From Corynespora cassiicola (lineage: Eukaryota > Ascomycota > Dothideomycetes > Pleosporales > Corynesporascaceae): DNA of 64,000 nucleotides. Below, piece by piece: positions 10,904 through 23,300 of the stretch. The notes beneath the pieces were generated by a model. That model made no database searches, had not been told where the DNA came from, and worked only from the letters and a program-made list of their open reading frames with translations. The first letter of the stretch is position 1. The number at the start of each line of letters is the position of its first letter. Both the position numbers and the translations under genes were made by a program. The stretch is from contig JAEUWY010000005.1 of assembly GCA_022059125.1 (NCBI GenBank), positions 2,418,001 through 2,482,000 of the forward strand, in the 5' to 3' direction.

Positions 10904-12236
10904 TCTGGAAGCCGTAGCTTTTGGGGTTTGGAGCTGGGAGAGTGCGGGTTTCGTGAGGGATGAGATCCTTTTGGTGCAGGTGGGGAGAAATGGTCGCATT
11001 TGCGGACGTGGAATGTATTCAATTGCGATAGCTTCAATCTACTTGAATCTTTCAAATGCGCATGTGAGCCCAACTGTTCTTAATCGGTGTAAACGGGGGA
11101 GGATTATGTCAACGCGTCACAGCGACCTCAGGTTCGCGTCGCCAGTAAAGTCATGACGCCATCTGTATGCGTGTGCCAAGACTGGGGATCGGGAACCTAG
11201 ATGACGGATCGCGGAGAGGGGAGGGTTTACGATCTAGGGTTCCCGGTTTGTAGCGCATCGGGTTTGCACAGAAATTGCATGTGGGTTCAGGATGCGCGAG
11301 CTTGGGGCGGGATGCGTTAGGGCTATGATCGGTTCCGAGGCCTGGATCGCTTTTGGCGTGGCCTAGCCATTCTGAGGCATTCGATATAAATTTGAACGCG
11401 CCTTTGCGCTGCAGCGATGTCAATGAAGGTAGATTGATTGGGCCTCGATTATTTTAAACCGGGGAGAACGTGACAGATGAATATATGATAGAAAGCATTG
11501 TGAAATGCTGCACGGGGGTTGATCACGCGGCCGGCTTCGACCATAGTCTCAGAAAACATCATTGATCACACCCAACATTAACAGAACGGGGTACTAAGTA
11601 TTGTAGATGGATTCTAGGAGCAATAACTGATGCTCGAAAATACTTTCTTCTGGTCTTCTATCGGTTTTGTATGTTGTGATTTTGTGGTTATAAATTTTTC
11701 TAGCTTGGGAGCGTCGTAAAGAAAAAAAAATTGATGCAAATTTAACACGGGGCCTTTCTAGTCAATTAGACGACTGGTTATCTTTACATATCAAAGGATT
11801 AAGCAAGATCCAAGGTAGTACCTGGAATAAATGGGGTATCTCGGGAAATATAAAGAATGGCTGAAGCAGCTGCTACTATATCTTGTTGCAGACCTAGGAT
11901 TTACTGCAAGGCTCTTCTATAGAGTCTATACATCTTATCGCCATGTAATATGCTATCATCAGGGACCTATTTCGACCGATAATTTGGGTTGTGTTGCTGT
12001 TGATCTTGGCCAGACAACAGAATTTCATGCGGCTGTGGTTTGGTGAAGTCTTCAAGTTCGTTCTCATGCGCACTTATTACGTCAACAACTTGAAGTACGA
12101 CTTGCAAATCGAAACACTAGCAAAAATTTGACATGTAACAATACAGGACTCCAGGACATCGCAAGCAACCTTGGACGTGGTGAGCGGACCAGAAATCATG
12201 TGCGTTAGACACAACGGCGGAGCCAGTGCGCGGAAC
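10904..12236. other. Intergenic, no gene recognised
   Basis: Open frames at 11151-11423 (minus) and 11831-12046 (plus) have no motif, signal peptide or splice support. The segment 11.2-11.4 kb is GC-rich and the part after 11.6 kb AT-richer. The far end overlaps the decayed 3' edge of the metallophosphoesterase pseudogene. Confidence 0.45.
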
Positions 12237-13036
12237 TCAAATTTCAACAGTCTTTTCCGAACCCAAGGCCACAGATTGCGCAAAGTAATATCCTCGCTGA
12301 TTCGTGACAAGTCTCAGAGGTCCTGCACCCCCCTCTCGCTCAACCAAAACATCACAATTGCAATGCGTGTGCCCAAAGGCCACACTTTGACATGGCTGCT
12401 TTTGAAGCAGACCCGATCAGACAGACACATCGAAAAGCCAGCCCTGATGAGACTCTGCGCATGCTTCGGATTCACGGCGGGAGCGGCCCTTTTGGGACTC
12501 GAATGCGTGAGAACCACAACCTCCGCCTCCCGCCCTTCTAGCGCCGCAACCTGCCCATTTAGCCAAGCGAGATCCCGCTCATGAGCCGCATTGTACGCAG
12601 GGACATCCCAGCCCTCAATATGATAAAAGTGCTCGATGCCAAAGCTGGCCGCCTCCTCGCCCTCCTTCGGGACGCGCGAGAAAAGACTGCAGCCCGGAAC
12701 CGCAAGGTTCGAGTCAGGAATGGCAAAGGAGTTGCGGGCGAGCAGCATGAAGGCGCCGAGCGAGTCGTCTCGGCGCACGTCTTGTTCAAATGCGCGGAGC
12801 GTGCCGACAGCCGAAGGCCAGGATGCGTGGTATGGCTCGTGGTTGCCAAGCACGAGGAACACGACTCAGAACACCCTGAGCTGATCGCACAGGAAAGCAA
12901 GGTAGCCATCCTGATGGGAAACGACGTTGCCGATGTCGCCAAGAAAAGCTAGATAAGCAGCTTTCGGCGTAATCTCGAAAATATCGTATGCTTTTGGGGC
13001 GTCGAGGTGGATATCGGAAAGGATTTGAATTGCCAT
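12237..13036 (-). pseudogene. Calcineurin-like metallophosphoesterase, broken by a stop and a frameshift
   Basis: Starting at ATG 13036 the frame reads MAIQILSDIHLDAPKAYDIF, then AYLAFLGDIGNV, both hallmarks of the fungal Ser/Thr phosphatase-like family (D-x-H and G-D metal ligands). An in-frame TGA at 12868-12866 interrupts it exactly before VVFLVLGNHEPY (the G-N-H-E motif), with no intron signals around it; relatives usually have Arg there. The frame continues in register through VVVLTHSSPKR to SSHVKVW, where a single base is missing near 12379/12380. In the shifted frame the expected G-H-T-H motif (WAFGHTHCN) and the family C-terminus (LVTNQRGYYFAQS) follow down to a stop at 12237-12239. 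All metal-binding motifs are therefore present but cannot be translated together. Either a recent pseudogene or two local sequencing errors. Confidence 0.8.
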
Positions 13037-13418
13037 TATGCCAGATGGAAAGGGGGCAAAGAGGGTTAGCAACGCGCAAGCCGATTGTCGTTGGAGCATA
13101 TACTTGGCTGCAAACCGAGACTTGCACGTATTCTGCTTATTCTTCAGCGATATGGCTGCCTGGATCACTGCGTTTGGGTTTCTGGGTATCGGAACGGAAG
13201 AACGGCGGACCTCCACTTGGCAGAAGCTGTCACAACTGTCACAACTGCACGACTTGAGCATCATGACGGGATGAATGGCGATGGATGGACTAGGCACCGC
13301 AGTGCATCCGGGGTCATGGTACATGGACGGATACATCCGTTGACGTGTATTATTAGAGTAAAGTGTGGAACCGCAACCGCCTGACATATGCATCTCGAAA
13401 CAGCTAGCTGTTTCGGCT
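13037..13418. other. Intergenic spacer
   Basis: About 380 bp between the pseudogene start and the end of the DUF1295 gene on the same strand. Nothing else recognised. Confidence 0.5.
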
Positions 13419-14465
13419 TTAGAACAGCTTCGGAAAAAACATCGGCGTGTTCTCTTTCCACGCCTTGTAGTCTTTCCTGTCTCCAAACTTCCTATCGTAC
13501 TTGCTCTCGCTCATGGGCACGCCGCTGACCTTGAGCAACAGAAATGATACAAAGGCTGGGCTCGCGGCGCACAAACCCGAGACCAACACCTTCCCCCAAA
13601 AGCTGCTCAGGCCCAAGCCAGCCTGGGCTGGGCTGCGCACCAACAGCCCGGCTGCCGTCAAGGCGATTCCTGACCAGAGCGTGGCCTCGCCAAAGTAATT
13701 GGGATGGCGTGACTTGGACCAAAGCCCCCTGGTCAGGAACTCCTCTGAGTGCTTCTTCTCCTTCCTTTCCTGGCTCCATTGTGATTTCTGGCGGTCGGCC
13801 GCCACTTCAAACATAAGGCCGAAGACAAACAAGCTCAGGCCAAGGATGTCGGACAGGTAGGGCTTGGCTGAAATTCCCGAAAACAGACCGAACGCAGATT
13901 TGGGCAGGGAATTGGTGAGGACGACGGGAAGAAGGCATAGCGAGACCCACGTAGCTTGGGCGAACCATGCAACGTAGAACTTCGGGGGCGAGGTGCGGAT
14001 CTTATCGAAACGGGAGTCGTGGCCATCGGAGCTTATGCGCTTGAAGAGGTAGGTTCCCACTGTTTACTGGTTATCATCATAATTCATCCCGATTGTCGGA
14101 ATGCGATGCACGGGAGCAGGGGCGGGCGTACGCCGAGTGGCCCAGATGCCCACAGCCGCGCTGAGCACAGCTTGTCTCCACCACCAAATACCTGCCCCGT
14201 TTGCGCCACGACCGAGATATTCGGCGATACCCGCGATAGCGCCAGAGTTCTTGGCTCTTAGGTAGGGCAATGTGAGGCTCAGGGCGGTGCAGGATAGATA
14301 TGTCAGACTACCTGACAGGTCGTAGAAGCGTTCGGTCTGGGCAATGACCGACGGGATGGCCACAGCGGTCTGGATGCCATATGCAAGCGCGACAGATGGG
14401 ACAAGGGTTCGGAGGAGAGGGGACCGAAATGCGGTTGCACGCAGGAGCGTCTGGAGCAGCGTCAT
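13419..14465 (-). CDS. DUF1295 / steroid-reductase-like membrane protein
   Basis: Exons 14465-14132 and 14059-13419, 72-nt intron (GTACGC donor, AACAG acceptor), 324 residues. The join makes GIWATRLGTYLFKRI, a conserved segment of the family. Several hydrophobic helices are visible (VALAYGIQTAVAIPSVI; LSCTALSLTLPYL; AQATWVSLCLLPVVL; LGLSLFVFGLMFEVAAD). The C-terminal half holds GLWSKSRHPNYFGEATLWSG and a K-Y-D..F-G..K-D-Y-K-A-W-K end, the cofactor-binding signature shared with 3-oxo-5-alpha-steroid 4-dehydrogenases and sterol C14/C24 reductases. It is expected in an endoplasmic reticulum or similar membrane using NADPH; the substrate is unknown. The start ATG at 14465 follows a stop-free but non-conserved leader. 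Confidence 0.85.
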
Positions 14466-15578
14466 GGTAGATCGTGGTTTACGGTGGTTGGAGATGGAAC
14501 GTGTCGCGTGTGAGCAAAGCTGGCCTTTCAAAGCGACAGGTGATGTTGGGTAGCAGCAGAGAGGAGACGCGAAGAGGTTATTTTCTTATAGGAAGAAGCA
14601 AGCAATGAATGAGTGACGCGTAGAAGGCACATTTTGTCGCTGCGTCTCACATGTTGTGCGTGATGGTCGAGGGCCTGGATTCGCGCTCGCGATCGATGAG
14701 GTCACATCCGGCAGGAGGCTAGCCAAGAACGACGTCGCATAAGCGCTTGAAACCTTCGTAGACGTCAACACTGCTACTGTTCCTGCATTGCGACGGTCCA
14801 GAGAGCCATGTCCTACACTGCAATGGCCCAAAAAGCCCGTATACACGCATGGCGAGGCTCCTCGAACCGCTCCGGCGACGGAACTCGTGGCTCATTCCGT
14901 TCCGTCGGAATGGACGGGCAAATTCCGCGAGCATGGCCGGGTGGATCTCGGTCCAAAGTGATGCAGCCCTGAGCGGCCCTTGCGCTGCCTGCGATGGCGT
15001 CGTCGCAAAAGCGGCCCTTGCCGAAACGACGCAAGACAAGCAGCTCATGCGGCGGGTGAAGGCCGGCTTTTCGTTAGTCTACACTTCCCCTCACCCTGGC
15101 TCGCCACCTAGCGCAAACATACGACCAATACGATTCGGAACGGCAAATTAGAGATGGGACGCCGCTGATCAGAGTGGTCCCAAGTTTCACGCGCCCTTGG
15201 ATGCATAGGCCAGGCCCCAATTGCAGGACACGGTCAACTCCTTAGAAAGGAATACTTCAGCCCTACTCATCACCCTACAGCCTCAAACAAGGGACATGAA
15301 AGATTCCTCACTCAGGCTTTCTTTCGCCTTGGATGAAGAGAAGGGCGTGGCGCCTCAGACTGGGCCGGGGAGGACGAGGAGTGTACGCACTATGGCCCAT
15401 TCGCAGCCTGTCGTCACGGCCGCATGGCCAGGTTTGCCCCATCTGCCGATGGAGCCATGGACTATGAGCGGTCGTGGTTTTCTATAAGTATGAATCGCCT
15501 TCTTCCAACCATCGAGTCCATATCAGATCACTGCCGCGACCCTCCTTCCATTGGTACCTGCCGTTCCTTCCAGACACC
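14466..15578. promoter_or_regulatory. Divergent intergenic region with TATA-like box for the esterase
   Basis: About 1.1 kb between the divergent DUF1295 and esterase genes. A TCTATAAGTA sequence at 15479-15488 lies about 95 bp before the esterase ATG, a reasonable TATA box with a short leader. The open frames in this stretch on both strands show no motifs. Confidence 0.4.
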
Positions 15579-17159
15579 ATGGCTTTGCTCTTGCCTCTCG
15601 TTGCCTTGCTGCCGGCTCTCGCCTCTGCCCAGTCCGCAAACTTCACCACCGACTGCTCGTCCCTGGCCGATAAGCTGTCGATCCCTGGCGGCACCGTCTC
15701 CTTTTCCGAATTCGTTGCTGCTGGCACCACCCTGCAGTTCCCCGAGAGCGACCCTTCGTGCACGCGCGCCTCGCAAGCCGTCTCCGCTGATGTCTGCCGT
15801 GTCGGGCTGAACATCACCACCTCGCCCATCTCCAGCATTCGCATGGAGGCATGGCTTCCGTCAAACTGGACCGGTCGCTTTTTGAGCACCGGCAACGGTG
15901 GACTCGGTGGCTGCATCCAGTACGAGGACATCGACTACGCCACCTCTCTGGGATTCGCGGCCGTGGGCACCAACAACGGCCATGACGGCATGTCGGGGGA
16001 GACCTTCACTAACCTTGAGACGGTTGCCGACTTTGCTTTCCGCGCGGTACACACAGGTGTCGTCACAGGCAAGCAAATCAGCCAGACATTCTACGGACGG
16101 AACCACACCAAGAGCTACTACCTTGGCTGCTCTACCGGTGGCCGACAGGGCTTCAAGTCGGTCCAATCCTTCCCAGAGGACTTTGACGGTGTTGTCGCAG
16201 GTGCACCCGCGTTTGCTTTCAACAACCTCACTTCGTGGAGCGCCGGCTTCTTCCCTCTCGTCACTGGCCCGGAGGGCTCGCCCACTTTCGTTCCTCTCGA
16301 CATGTACCCGGTCATCCACCAGGACATTCTGGCCCAGTGCGACATGATCGATGGCGCTGCTGACGGCATCCTCGAGTCGCCAGACCTGTGCGAGTACGAC
16401 CCTTCTGGCCTCGCCTGCGCTCCTGGCCAGAACAGCTCCTGCTTGACGCCACCTCAGCTTGAGACCATCCGCAAGTCTTACGCTCCCATCTTTGACGACC
16501 AGGGAAGCTTCGTCTACCCTCGCCTGCAGCCTGGCGCTGAGGCGACCGAGGCGCCATTCACCTTGTTCACTGGCCAGGTGTTTGGCTCATCCGACTGGTT
16601 CAAGTTCGCCATCTTCAACGACAGCAACTGGAACCCTGCCGATCTCACGCCAGCTGACTTCCGTCTTTCCAATGGAAAGAACCTTTTCAACATTGAGACC
16701 TTTGAGGGCGATCTCTCTGCGTTCCAGAACAAGGGCGGCAAAGTGCTTCATTACCACGGCCTTGTCGACGGTGTCATCACCAGCGAGAACTCGCCGCGCT
16801 ACTATGAGCATGTTTCTCAGACCATGGGCTTGGCCCCTGAAGCTCTCGATGACTTCTATCGCTTCTTCCGTGTCTCTGGTCTGGCCCACTGCAGTGGAGG
16901 GCCCGGAGCTGGCTTCATTGGTAACCAGGCTCGCAACAGCGCCAGCCTCGAGCCCGAGGAGAATGTCCTGATGGCCATGGTTCGTTGGATCGAGGAAGGC
17001 GTTGCACCTGAGTCCATCATTGGTTCCGCAGCCATCAATGGCACCATTGAGAGTGGTGTCGACTACAAGAGGAGGCACTGCAAGTACCCCGCCCGCAATG
17101 TCTTCAAGGGCCCCGGCGACGTCAAAGACATTGACAGCTGGGAGTGCGTCCTCGATTAA
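15579..17159 (+). CDS. Secreted tannase / feruloyl esterase family protein
   Basis: Intron-free, 526 residues from ATG 15579, chosen because it begins the signal peptide MALLLPLVALLPALASAQS (cleavage near 18). The protein shows the family's CS-D-HC arrangement: the nucleophile motif GCSTGGRQG with Cys184-Ser185, Asp397 in HYHGLVDGVI, and His437-Cys438 in GLAHCSGGPGA. The two cysteines normally bridge to hold Ser and His together. A calcium-loop motif IDGAADGILE lies at 257-266, and further Cys residues match the lid disulfides. Many N-glycosylation sites (NFT, NWT, NHT, NSS, NGT) fit secretion. The family hydrolyses ester links of gallotannins or of ferulate in plant cell walls; feruloyl esterase B-like activity is my preference, since tannase and FaeB cannot be told apart reliably by eye. 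Suggests a plant-associated or saprotrophic life. Confidence 0.92.
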   Translation: MALLLPLVALLPALASAQSANFTTDCSSLADKLSIPGGTVSFSEFVAAGTTLQFPESDPSCTRASQAVSADVCRVGLNITTSPISSIRMEAWLPSNWTGRFLSTGNGGLGGCIQYEDIDYATSLGFAAVGTNNGHDGMSGETFTNLETVADFAFRAVHTGVVTGKQISQTFYGRNHTKSYYLGCSTGGRQGFKSVQSFPEDFDGVVAGAPAFAFNNLTSWSAGFFPLVTGPEGSPTFVPLDMYPVIHQDILAQCDMIDGAADGILESPDLCEYDPSGLACAPGQNSSCLTPPQLETIRKSYAPIFDDQGSFVYPRLQPGAEATEAPFTLFTGQVFGSSDWFKFAIFNDSNWNPADLTPADFRLSNGKNLFNIETFEGDLSAFQNKGGKVLHYHGLVDGVITSENSPRYYEHVSQTMGLAPEALDDFYRFFRVSGLAHCSGGPGAGFIGNQARNSASLEPEENVLMAMVRWIEEGVAPESIIGSAAINGTIESGVDYKRRHCKYPARNVFKGPGDVKDIDSWECVLD

Positions 17160-17735
17160 TTACTCTTATTGATATTGATACTGTATATATTTGAGAATTT
17201 GTCATATTCTATCTGTCTTTCAAACTTATTTATGATTTCTTGTCATGTGAATGAGTGACTCGAGATTCAGTGCATGGACCATGGTGTATTTCTGGGACTC
17301 CCTTGGTCTCGTATGTTCCTGCTGCTATCTGGTGGTACGAGTTGATTGTTAACTGATCCAAGCTCATCCTCAAGTCATTGTTCGCGACAGCCTGTGCGCT
17401 GAAAAAAAATTCAGGGGTGATTCGGATTGAGTGCGATACGCACTAGGTGCGTCTAACCTTATGCCAATACTCTAGGCCAAGAAGATCCACAAGGGTCTTT
17501 TGTAACAATTTCGTCATATCAAGAAACGGCCCGCAGGGTTGTTTAATTCGCGCATCCGAAAGCAGCACCTAGCGTAGACGAAAATGGAGCGTGACACGTA
17601 ACGCACGTAGCATAGCTCTCAACTAGGACACATGGGCACCTCGGTGCATTGGCAAACCCGAAAACAGGCTGGATGTACACATAGAACTCAGGGTTTGCAG
17701 ATCGGCTCACCGCGCGGCGAAAAGCGAAGCTATTC
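17160..17735. other. Convergent spacer
   Basis: About 575 bp between the converging esterase and HET genes; it should hold both 3' ends. The region after the esterase stop is AT-rich (TATTGATATTGATACTG). No gene recognised. Confidence 0.5.
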
Positions 17736-19788
17736 TCAAACAAGAGTTATCCTCCAGCGCTTGGCTCCAAATGCGTTTACCCCACAGTCTTCCCCATACT
17801 CCACTGCGGCACCGCGGCCACCATGCCAAAGCCGTGCCCAATCCTTCCCCATGTCCCCACTCTCCGACACCATGGTCATGTAGCCAATCCTTCGATATTG
17901 CCCTTCAACATCGGTTGGTCGCAACATCAGACCACCCACTCGAACGTCGTGATCGGATGCCTTCTTCAACACCACCGGGACATAGATACTATCCGACGAC
18001 AACATCTCCCCATTACGGTCTAGATAGCGGGCGAAACCCCAATTGGCAAGTGTCTCGACCTCACAGTCTGGATCTTCAGAAGACCCGGAATCCGTTCCGC
18101 GACCAACGCACACGATCATAGAGATGGCTCTCTGCTTACAAACAGCATCCCCAGAGTCGCCGACGTGGTCGTGGCAGCGCTTGGTATCGATATCCGCCAA
18201 TGCAGCTCGAACAGCGTCGTCGGCGCAATACGTCTCCTCGCTCGGGAAATCAAAGTAGTCAATCCCCCGAGTGCACGAACTCCACGACCAGCTCGGATGC
18301 GGGAACAGCGACGCCGACACACCCTCGTCGCGCACAGACGACGACTGCTCGACCGAGGACACGCGCCAGAGGAGGTCGCGCGCAAGATTGCAACGCCACA
18401 AGCCCGCCAGATACTCGTGTCCGAACTGCGGTCCCAGCCCCAGCAACGGCGCCATGCGCCTCGCGACGCCCTCAATCGCAACCAGCCTGTCCTTTTCGGG
18501 GTACGTGAGCTGCAGCCTCGAATACTGCTCCACGAGCCCATGCCAAGCGCGAAACCGCCCATCGCCATCTCGTTGCCCCCCCTGGCCATGCTCGTCCCCT
18601 CCCCCAGACCCGCCCGTCCCTGGGATCCCGTCTGGAAACGCTTCGGATGCGCATAGCGCCTTGCACCGCCAGAACAACTGCCCCGCCCCGCAGTGCAGCA
18701 CGCGCCGCGCGATCTTGAGCTCTTGGAACACCCACCCCCGTGAGAGCAGGGGCGAGCGCTCGATTTCGCCGGCCCAGAGCTCGGACTCGGCCGTGTAGGT
18801 CCAGAGCTGGGCTCCTCCTCCTCCTCCCGCTAGGGGGTCCGTGGGCTGCGCCGACAGTGATGACCAGGTGTTGAGGGCGTGAAAGAGCGGTGGCTGGGTT
18901 GTGGTGTATGCGGGTCGAAGGGGGAGGCATCCTTCACGGCCGGAGGAGGAGCGCGTGGCGGCGATATTGAGGGCGGAGATTTCGTAGATTTGCGCCATGA
19001 GGGAGGATTCTCGGGTCCAGTCCCGGGGGTCGTCTTGGATGATGCTGGGTTGGGTGAGTAGGGCGCCGGTGTGAGATTGCGAGGCCGACGTACCATAGTG
19101 AATCGATCCAGATGTAGCCCATGCCCAGGCGTCGCGCTATGTGCAGCGCGTCTTTGAAGGTGTTGGATAGCTCTTCGTGAGGGATCTCTTGCGACAAGCG
19201 GGCGAAGTTGTCGTGCTGTAGCTTCAGAGGCATGTAGCCTCCCCAACAGTGGGATAGTGTGCAAAACTTCGCCCCCGGTGCCAGGTCTACATTTCTGACA
19301 ATGCGAATCCTGTCACCCGCGAGCCCGGTACAGACCAGCCGTGTGGGCAGAAAGCCAGATGGTGTAGTCAATGCGCACAACTCATGCTCTTTATCGCATG
19401 TGTCCATCCACGACCGTGCGATATCCCATCGACCTCTCCCATCTAAAATCCCATGTCTTTCTTCCCAAGATGCTGGGACATGATGGAGTAACAAATTACC
19501 CATGCGGTGTTCTACCATGCTATCTGGGCACCGGTAGTGAAAACTTAAGCGAGCCGTCGTAGGAGGTACGTTCATGCAAAATCGCATCATCGTCTCGTGG
19601 GAAGCTTTGCGCTCCATGTGGTTCCGCATGCCACCGCTTCCTGGCCCAATCAGGCAATATTGTAGATGACATATTGTACACCCACGCTTGGATGCTTCTT
19701 CGAGATCATACACTGTCTTGCTGAAAGTAAATGTTGAGCCGTTTGTTAATGGCTGTGAAAAGACCTTTTGGCAATCCTCGCAATTCAT
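17736..19788 (-). CDS. HET-domain protein with N-terminal CxxC motif
   Basis: Exons 19788-19094 and 19044-17736, 49-nt intron (GTACGT donor, CCCAG acceptor), 667 residues. The join restores GYIWIDSLCIIQDDPRDW, the HET core. The domain begins at about residue 173 with KFCTLSHCWGG and runs through ALHIARRLGMGYIWID to MAQIYEISALNIAATRS; WVFQELKIARRVLHCG follows. The N-terminus has cysteine pairs (CEDC at 3-6, CTIC at 37-40), the usual layout for the long-N-terminus HET subgroup. A Gly/Asp-rich low-complexity insert (about 390-410) lies in the C-terminal half. Putative role: non-self recognition and cell death after hyphal fusion. Nothing in the sequence identifies a partner. Distinct from the shorter HET protein at 4.1 kb; the two share only the domain. 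Confidence 0.9.
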
Positions 19789-20347
19789 GAACGAATCGAG
19801 TGGCTATCATTCATCAGGAAATCATATGCCAAGGCTTGATAACAAGAAGCTTTCGCTCATATATTTTTGTAGGATGTTTTGTCTTAGCTTTGTGGCAGGT
19901 GGAGTGGGTTTGGTCGAATGCTACCTCTAGCGCAAGTAGAAAGCGGGGAGACCATGAAGCCTTGGCTCGCAGTTCCACATTACCCTTCGCTTGATAGTTC
20001 ATGCAGGGCATCGAAGTCGGACGCGGTACATCAAAAGTTAAAAATGCAATCAATTCATTCGACTCCCCTTCTCATCGTCGAAAATTCCTCAATCCACAGA
20101 AACTCCACGGTGAGCGACCTTAAGTCGCTCATCCAAGCCCTACCCGCGCGCTAACCAAGCGTTCGACGTAAGAAAGCAAAGCAAGCCGAGGCGGAAACTG
20201 CTATACAAGACCGCCGTCACGTTCCATCCCGAGTCCGACTTCAACCACCTATGAGTAGAACTTATCATATACAAGTAAAAGAAGGATTCTCTGGAATCAA
20301 CTCTCAACAGCCCTTCTTTCCATTCCAATCAAATCTTCATTCTCCGC
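19789..20347. other. Intergenic spacer upstream of HET gene
   Basis: About 560 bp between the HET gene start and the SEC3 stop, both on the minus strand. No gene or clear promoter element recognised. Confidence 0.45.
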
Positions 20348-23300
20348 TCAGCGCCTGAAAGCTGCCGTCACCTCCGAGGGACCCCAGTCCATCTCTACTT
20401 CGCCCGCATACACATCCTGGTTGATACGAATGGTGCGGTCATAGACGTCACCATATCTAGTCTCACACTCCTTGAGCACCTTGAACACCAAATCACGCGA
20501 GATGGACGGATCGTCCGCGTCGCCGAAATGCTTGTCAACCCGCTTCTTGAGGGCTTCGATGCCCTTACGAATTTCCTTGGCATCGTATGAATGCACCAGC
20601 TTCTTGAAGACGGAGCGGGAGTGGGACGAGCGTTGGGAGATCGCCTGAGGGGACGTCGCTGTAAGTAAGGTCTCGGTAGATTCCACAAACTCCAGAAGCT
20701 TGCCAAGGGGTCGGCGGATCACGGCATCGACATAAAGGGACATGTGCTCGTGCAATTCGGCGGCGGCCTTGGATTTCCAGTCAATAAGAACAGAGTCGGA
20801 GCGAGCATCGACTTCCTCGATGTAGTGGTTCATATTTTCGATGAGGAGAATGTGGTAGTTGAGTGCCTCCTTGTCTTCAGGATCGGCTTGGCCCTGGGTT
20901 GCCATGACAGTAGGGGACTCTTTGGCGATGACCTTTAGGGACTCGAACATGGCCTTGTTGATCTTCTGGTAGGCATCATCGACCATACGGCGGATTTCGA
21001 GTTGATCCGTTTCCTCGGAGCCGGGAAGCATGTTCTCGATTGCCATGGAAAAGTGCGGGAATGTCTTCATGAAAGCGATGACACCCTTGCGCTTCTTGAT
21101 CTTGACCTTGGTATCCTCGATGGCACGAATCTGTTCGTCAACGAAGCGAGCGAACAGGCCAGTCAGACGTTCGTGGACTTTCTGGAGTGTTCGAGTAAGG
21201 AAGTCCTGATTGGAGTCCTCAATGTCGAGCAGTTTGCGGTCAACTGCATATAGAATGCCCACCCCTTGTCTGAATAGCTGTCAGTAAAAGTCAATCAAGC
21301 AGGGATGAGAAAACATACAAAGGATCTGCCTTGACAGCCCACTCCACCATGTTTTGAATTTCGGTGGGCCAGAAGGAGAAAATATCCTCCATAACCTCGG
21401 CTACCCGCTTCGCCATCGCTCGATCGGCCTCAAACTGCTTGCGAATCCACAAGTTTGGTCCGCGACGTTCTTCTGGGCGAGCTGTGCCTACAGCTTCCGG
21501 GAAGTCGACAGAATCGGTAGACGTGGCGTGGAAGAACTCAGTGACAAAGTTTTGTTCCGTGAGAAGAACAGGGCCAATATCATCGAGTACCTTGGAGAAC
21601 ACGTCATAAGCAAAGAGCCGTCCATCCTGGGTCCGGTTGACCTTGGTTTCCTTCTCGTTCGATGCCGATCTCAAGCCACGAGCCAAGGTCTGGCTACGCT
21701 TCACAGTGAGTTTCCTCGCTGCGCCGGTGATGCTCTCAGTTTCCTTCTCTTGGGCGGTGAAAAGTAGTTCCTGCTCCTCCCCGGTCGGCCTGCGCGCGAA
21801 TCGCTTCCAAGATTGAATGTTATCTCGAACCTCGTCCTGATAGATCTGGCCAGCTTGGGTCTGATACATCCGGAGCAAGGCATCCCAAGAGGAACGGTCG
21901 ATTTCCTTGGCGAAAAGAACCACCGGACTAAGCATCCATAACTCCCGGCGGCCGATGTCATGGGCCTCAATGTTAGCCTTGGTGGAAGGCATGGCAGTTT
22001 TGTCAGTGTTTGCCAGGGCGTCCTTTGTTTGTAGAAAAGCAGCGCCAAATGTAATTTCCATGTGCTTCTTCAGACGATCAAGGAACATGGCGCCCTCGCT
22101 CAGATACCGATCCTTCTTTTCCTGCAGAGCTTGCATGGAAGCGAGCTCGCTGTTGCCGAAACCTGGAGCGCTGGAAATTTTGCTGAGATCGGTTGTCGAA
22201 CCCGCACGACTGCCTTCGACGAATGCAGGGTCGATCGTCACCAATGCCTTGTAGAGCAGGACCAGAGACGATTCGATAGCGATGAGACCATTGATCTTGC
22301 CGATGGGCGCGCGTCGCAAGGGCTCCAACTGGTCTGAGGTGATGGAGATGGTGTCGACTAGTTGCTTCAACTCGTTCTGGAGCAGGCGCTGGTTGGCTGT
22401 CTGCACCTGCAGACCCTGACTTTGGGCTTCGATGAAGGCGATGTCGTCGTTCAAGCTCTGCAAAACGAATAGTTAGCGAGGTCCCATATAGAGATAGCGG
22501 AGCACTTACGCTGAGTTCAACATTGTACAAGGTCAAAAGCCCCTCCATCTCATCGCATTCAGCAATTGCGCGGTCAAGCATCTTCTCGACTTGTTCAACA
22601 CGGTCGTCTTTCTGGTCGAGATGGTTCAACCAACTGCCGGCTTCGACGCGTGCGATCTCTCGCTTGATGTCACTTTCCAAGGCCTCAATATTCTTGGCAG
22701 ACAACTCGCTGCTTCCCCAACCAAGCTCTCCAAGCATGGATTCAAACTCGAGTCCGCGGCCATCAAGAATGCTTGGGTCAATGCCAAGTCTGGAAATGTT
22801 CATCATTTGCTGGTTCGAACGCCTCCTCTTGCGCCTGACTTCAGCCTCGGGTTCAACCTTGGCAGCAGGCTTTTCCCTCTCAGGGCTTGCTGAACGGGAT
22901 GTCGGCTGGGAGCGTATTGGTTCTGGCGCCGGAAGTACGGGAGTTGGTTCCAGCGGGCTCGAAACTGTCACTGACGGGACAACTTCTGTATCAATTTTCG
23001 GGACCTCCTTTGACGAGCGATCTGGCTGAGCCTGCACTTCCGATTCCTCTTCTGGCTTCTTCTCGGGCTCTTCCTTGGCAGCGGGCCGCCGTGGAACAAA
23101 AACGCCAGTGATACCATCTGGCTCATCCGATGCTGCCTTGTCTTTGGCCAAGAACTTTGCCCTTGCACCACCAGCACGAGGCACGAACGCACCTGCAGCC
23201 TTGAAAGCACCCGCTGCGGTTGCTGCTTTGCGAAACGCATTCGCAGCGTCCACTTTACCCCCAGGAGTTTTCTTGACCATTGGACCCAAGCCAGGACGGT

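Noticed and set aside
12860..12875. Selenocysteine or programmed read-through at the TGA of the metallophosphoesterase
   Set aside because: Filamentous fungi lack selenocysteine insertion in most lineages, the context is not the TGA-CTA read-through type, and the frameshift further on breaks the gene anyway.
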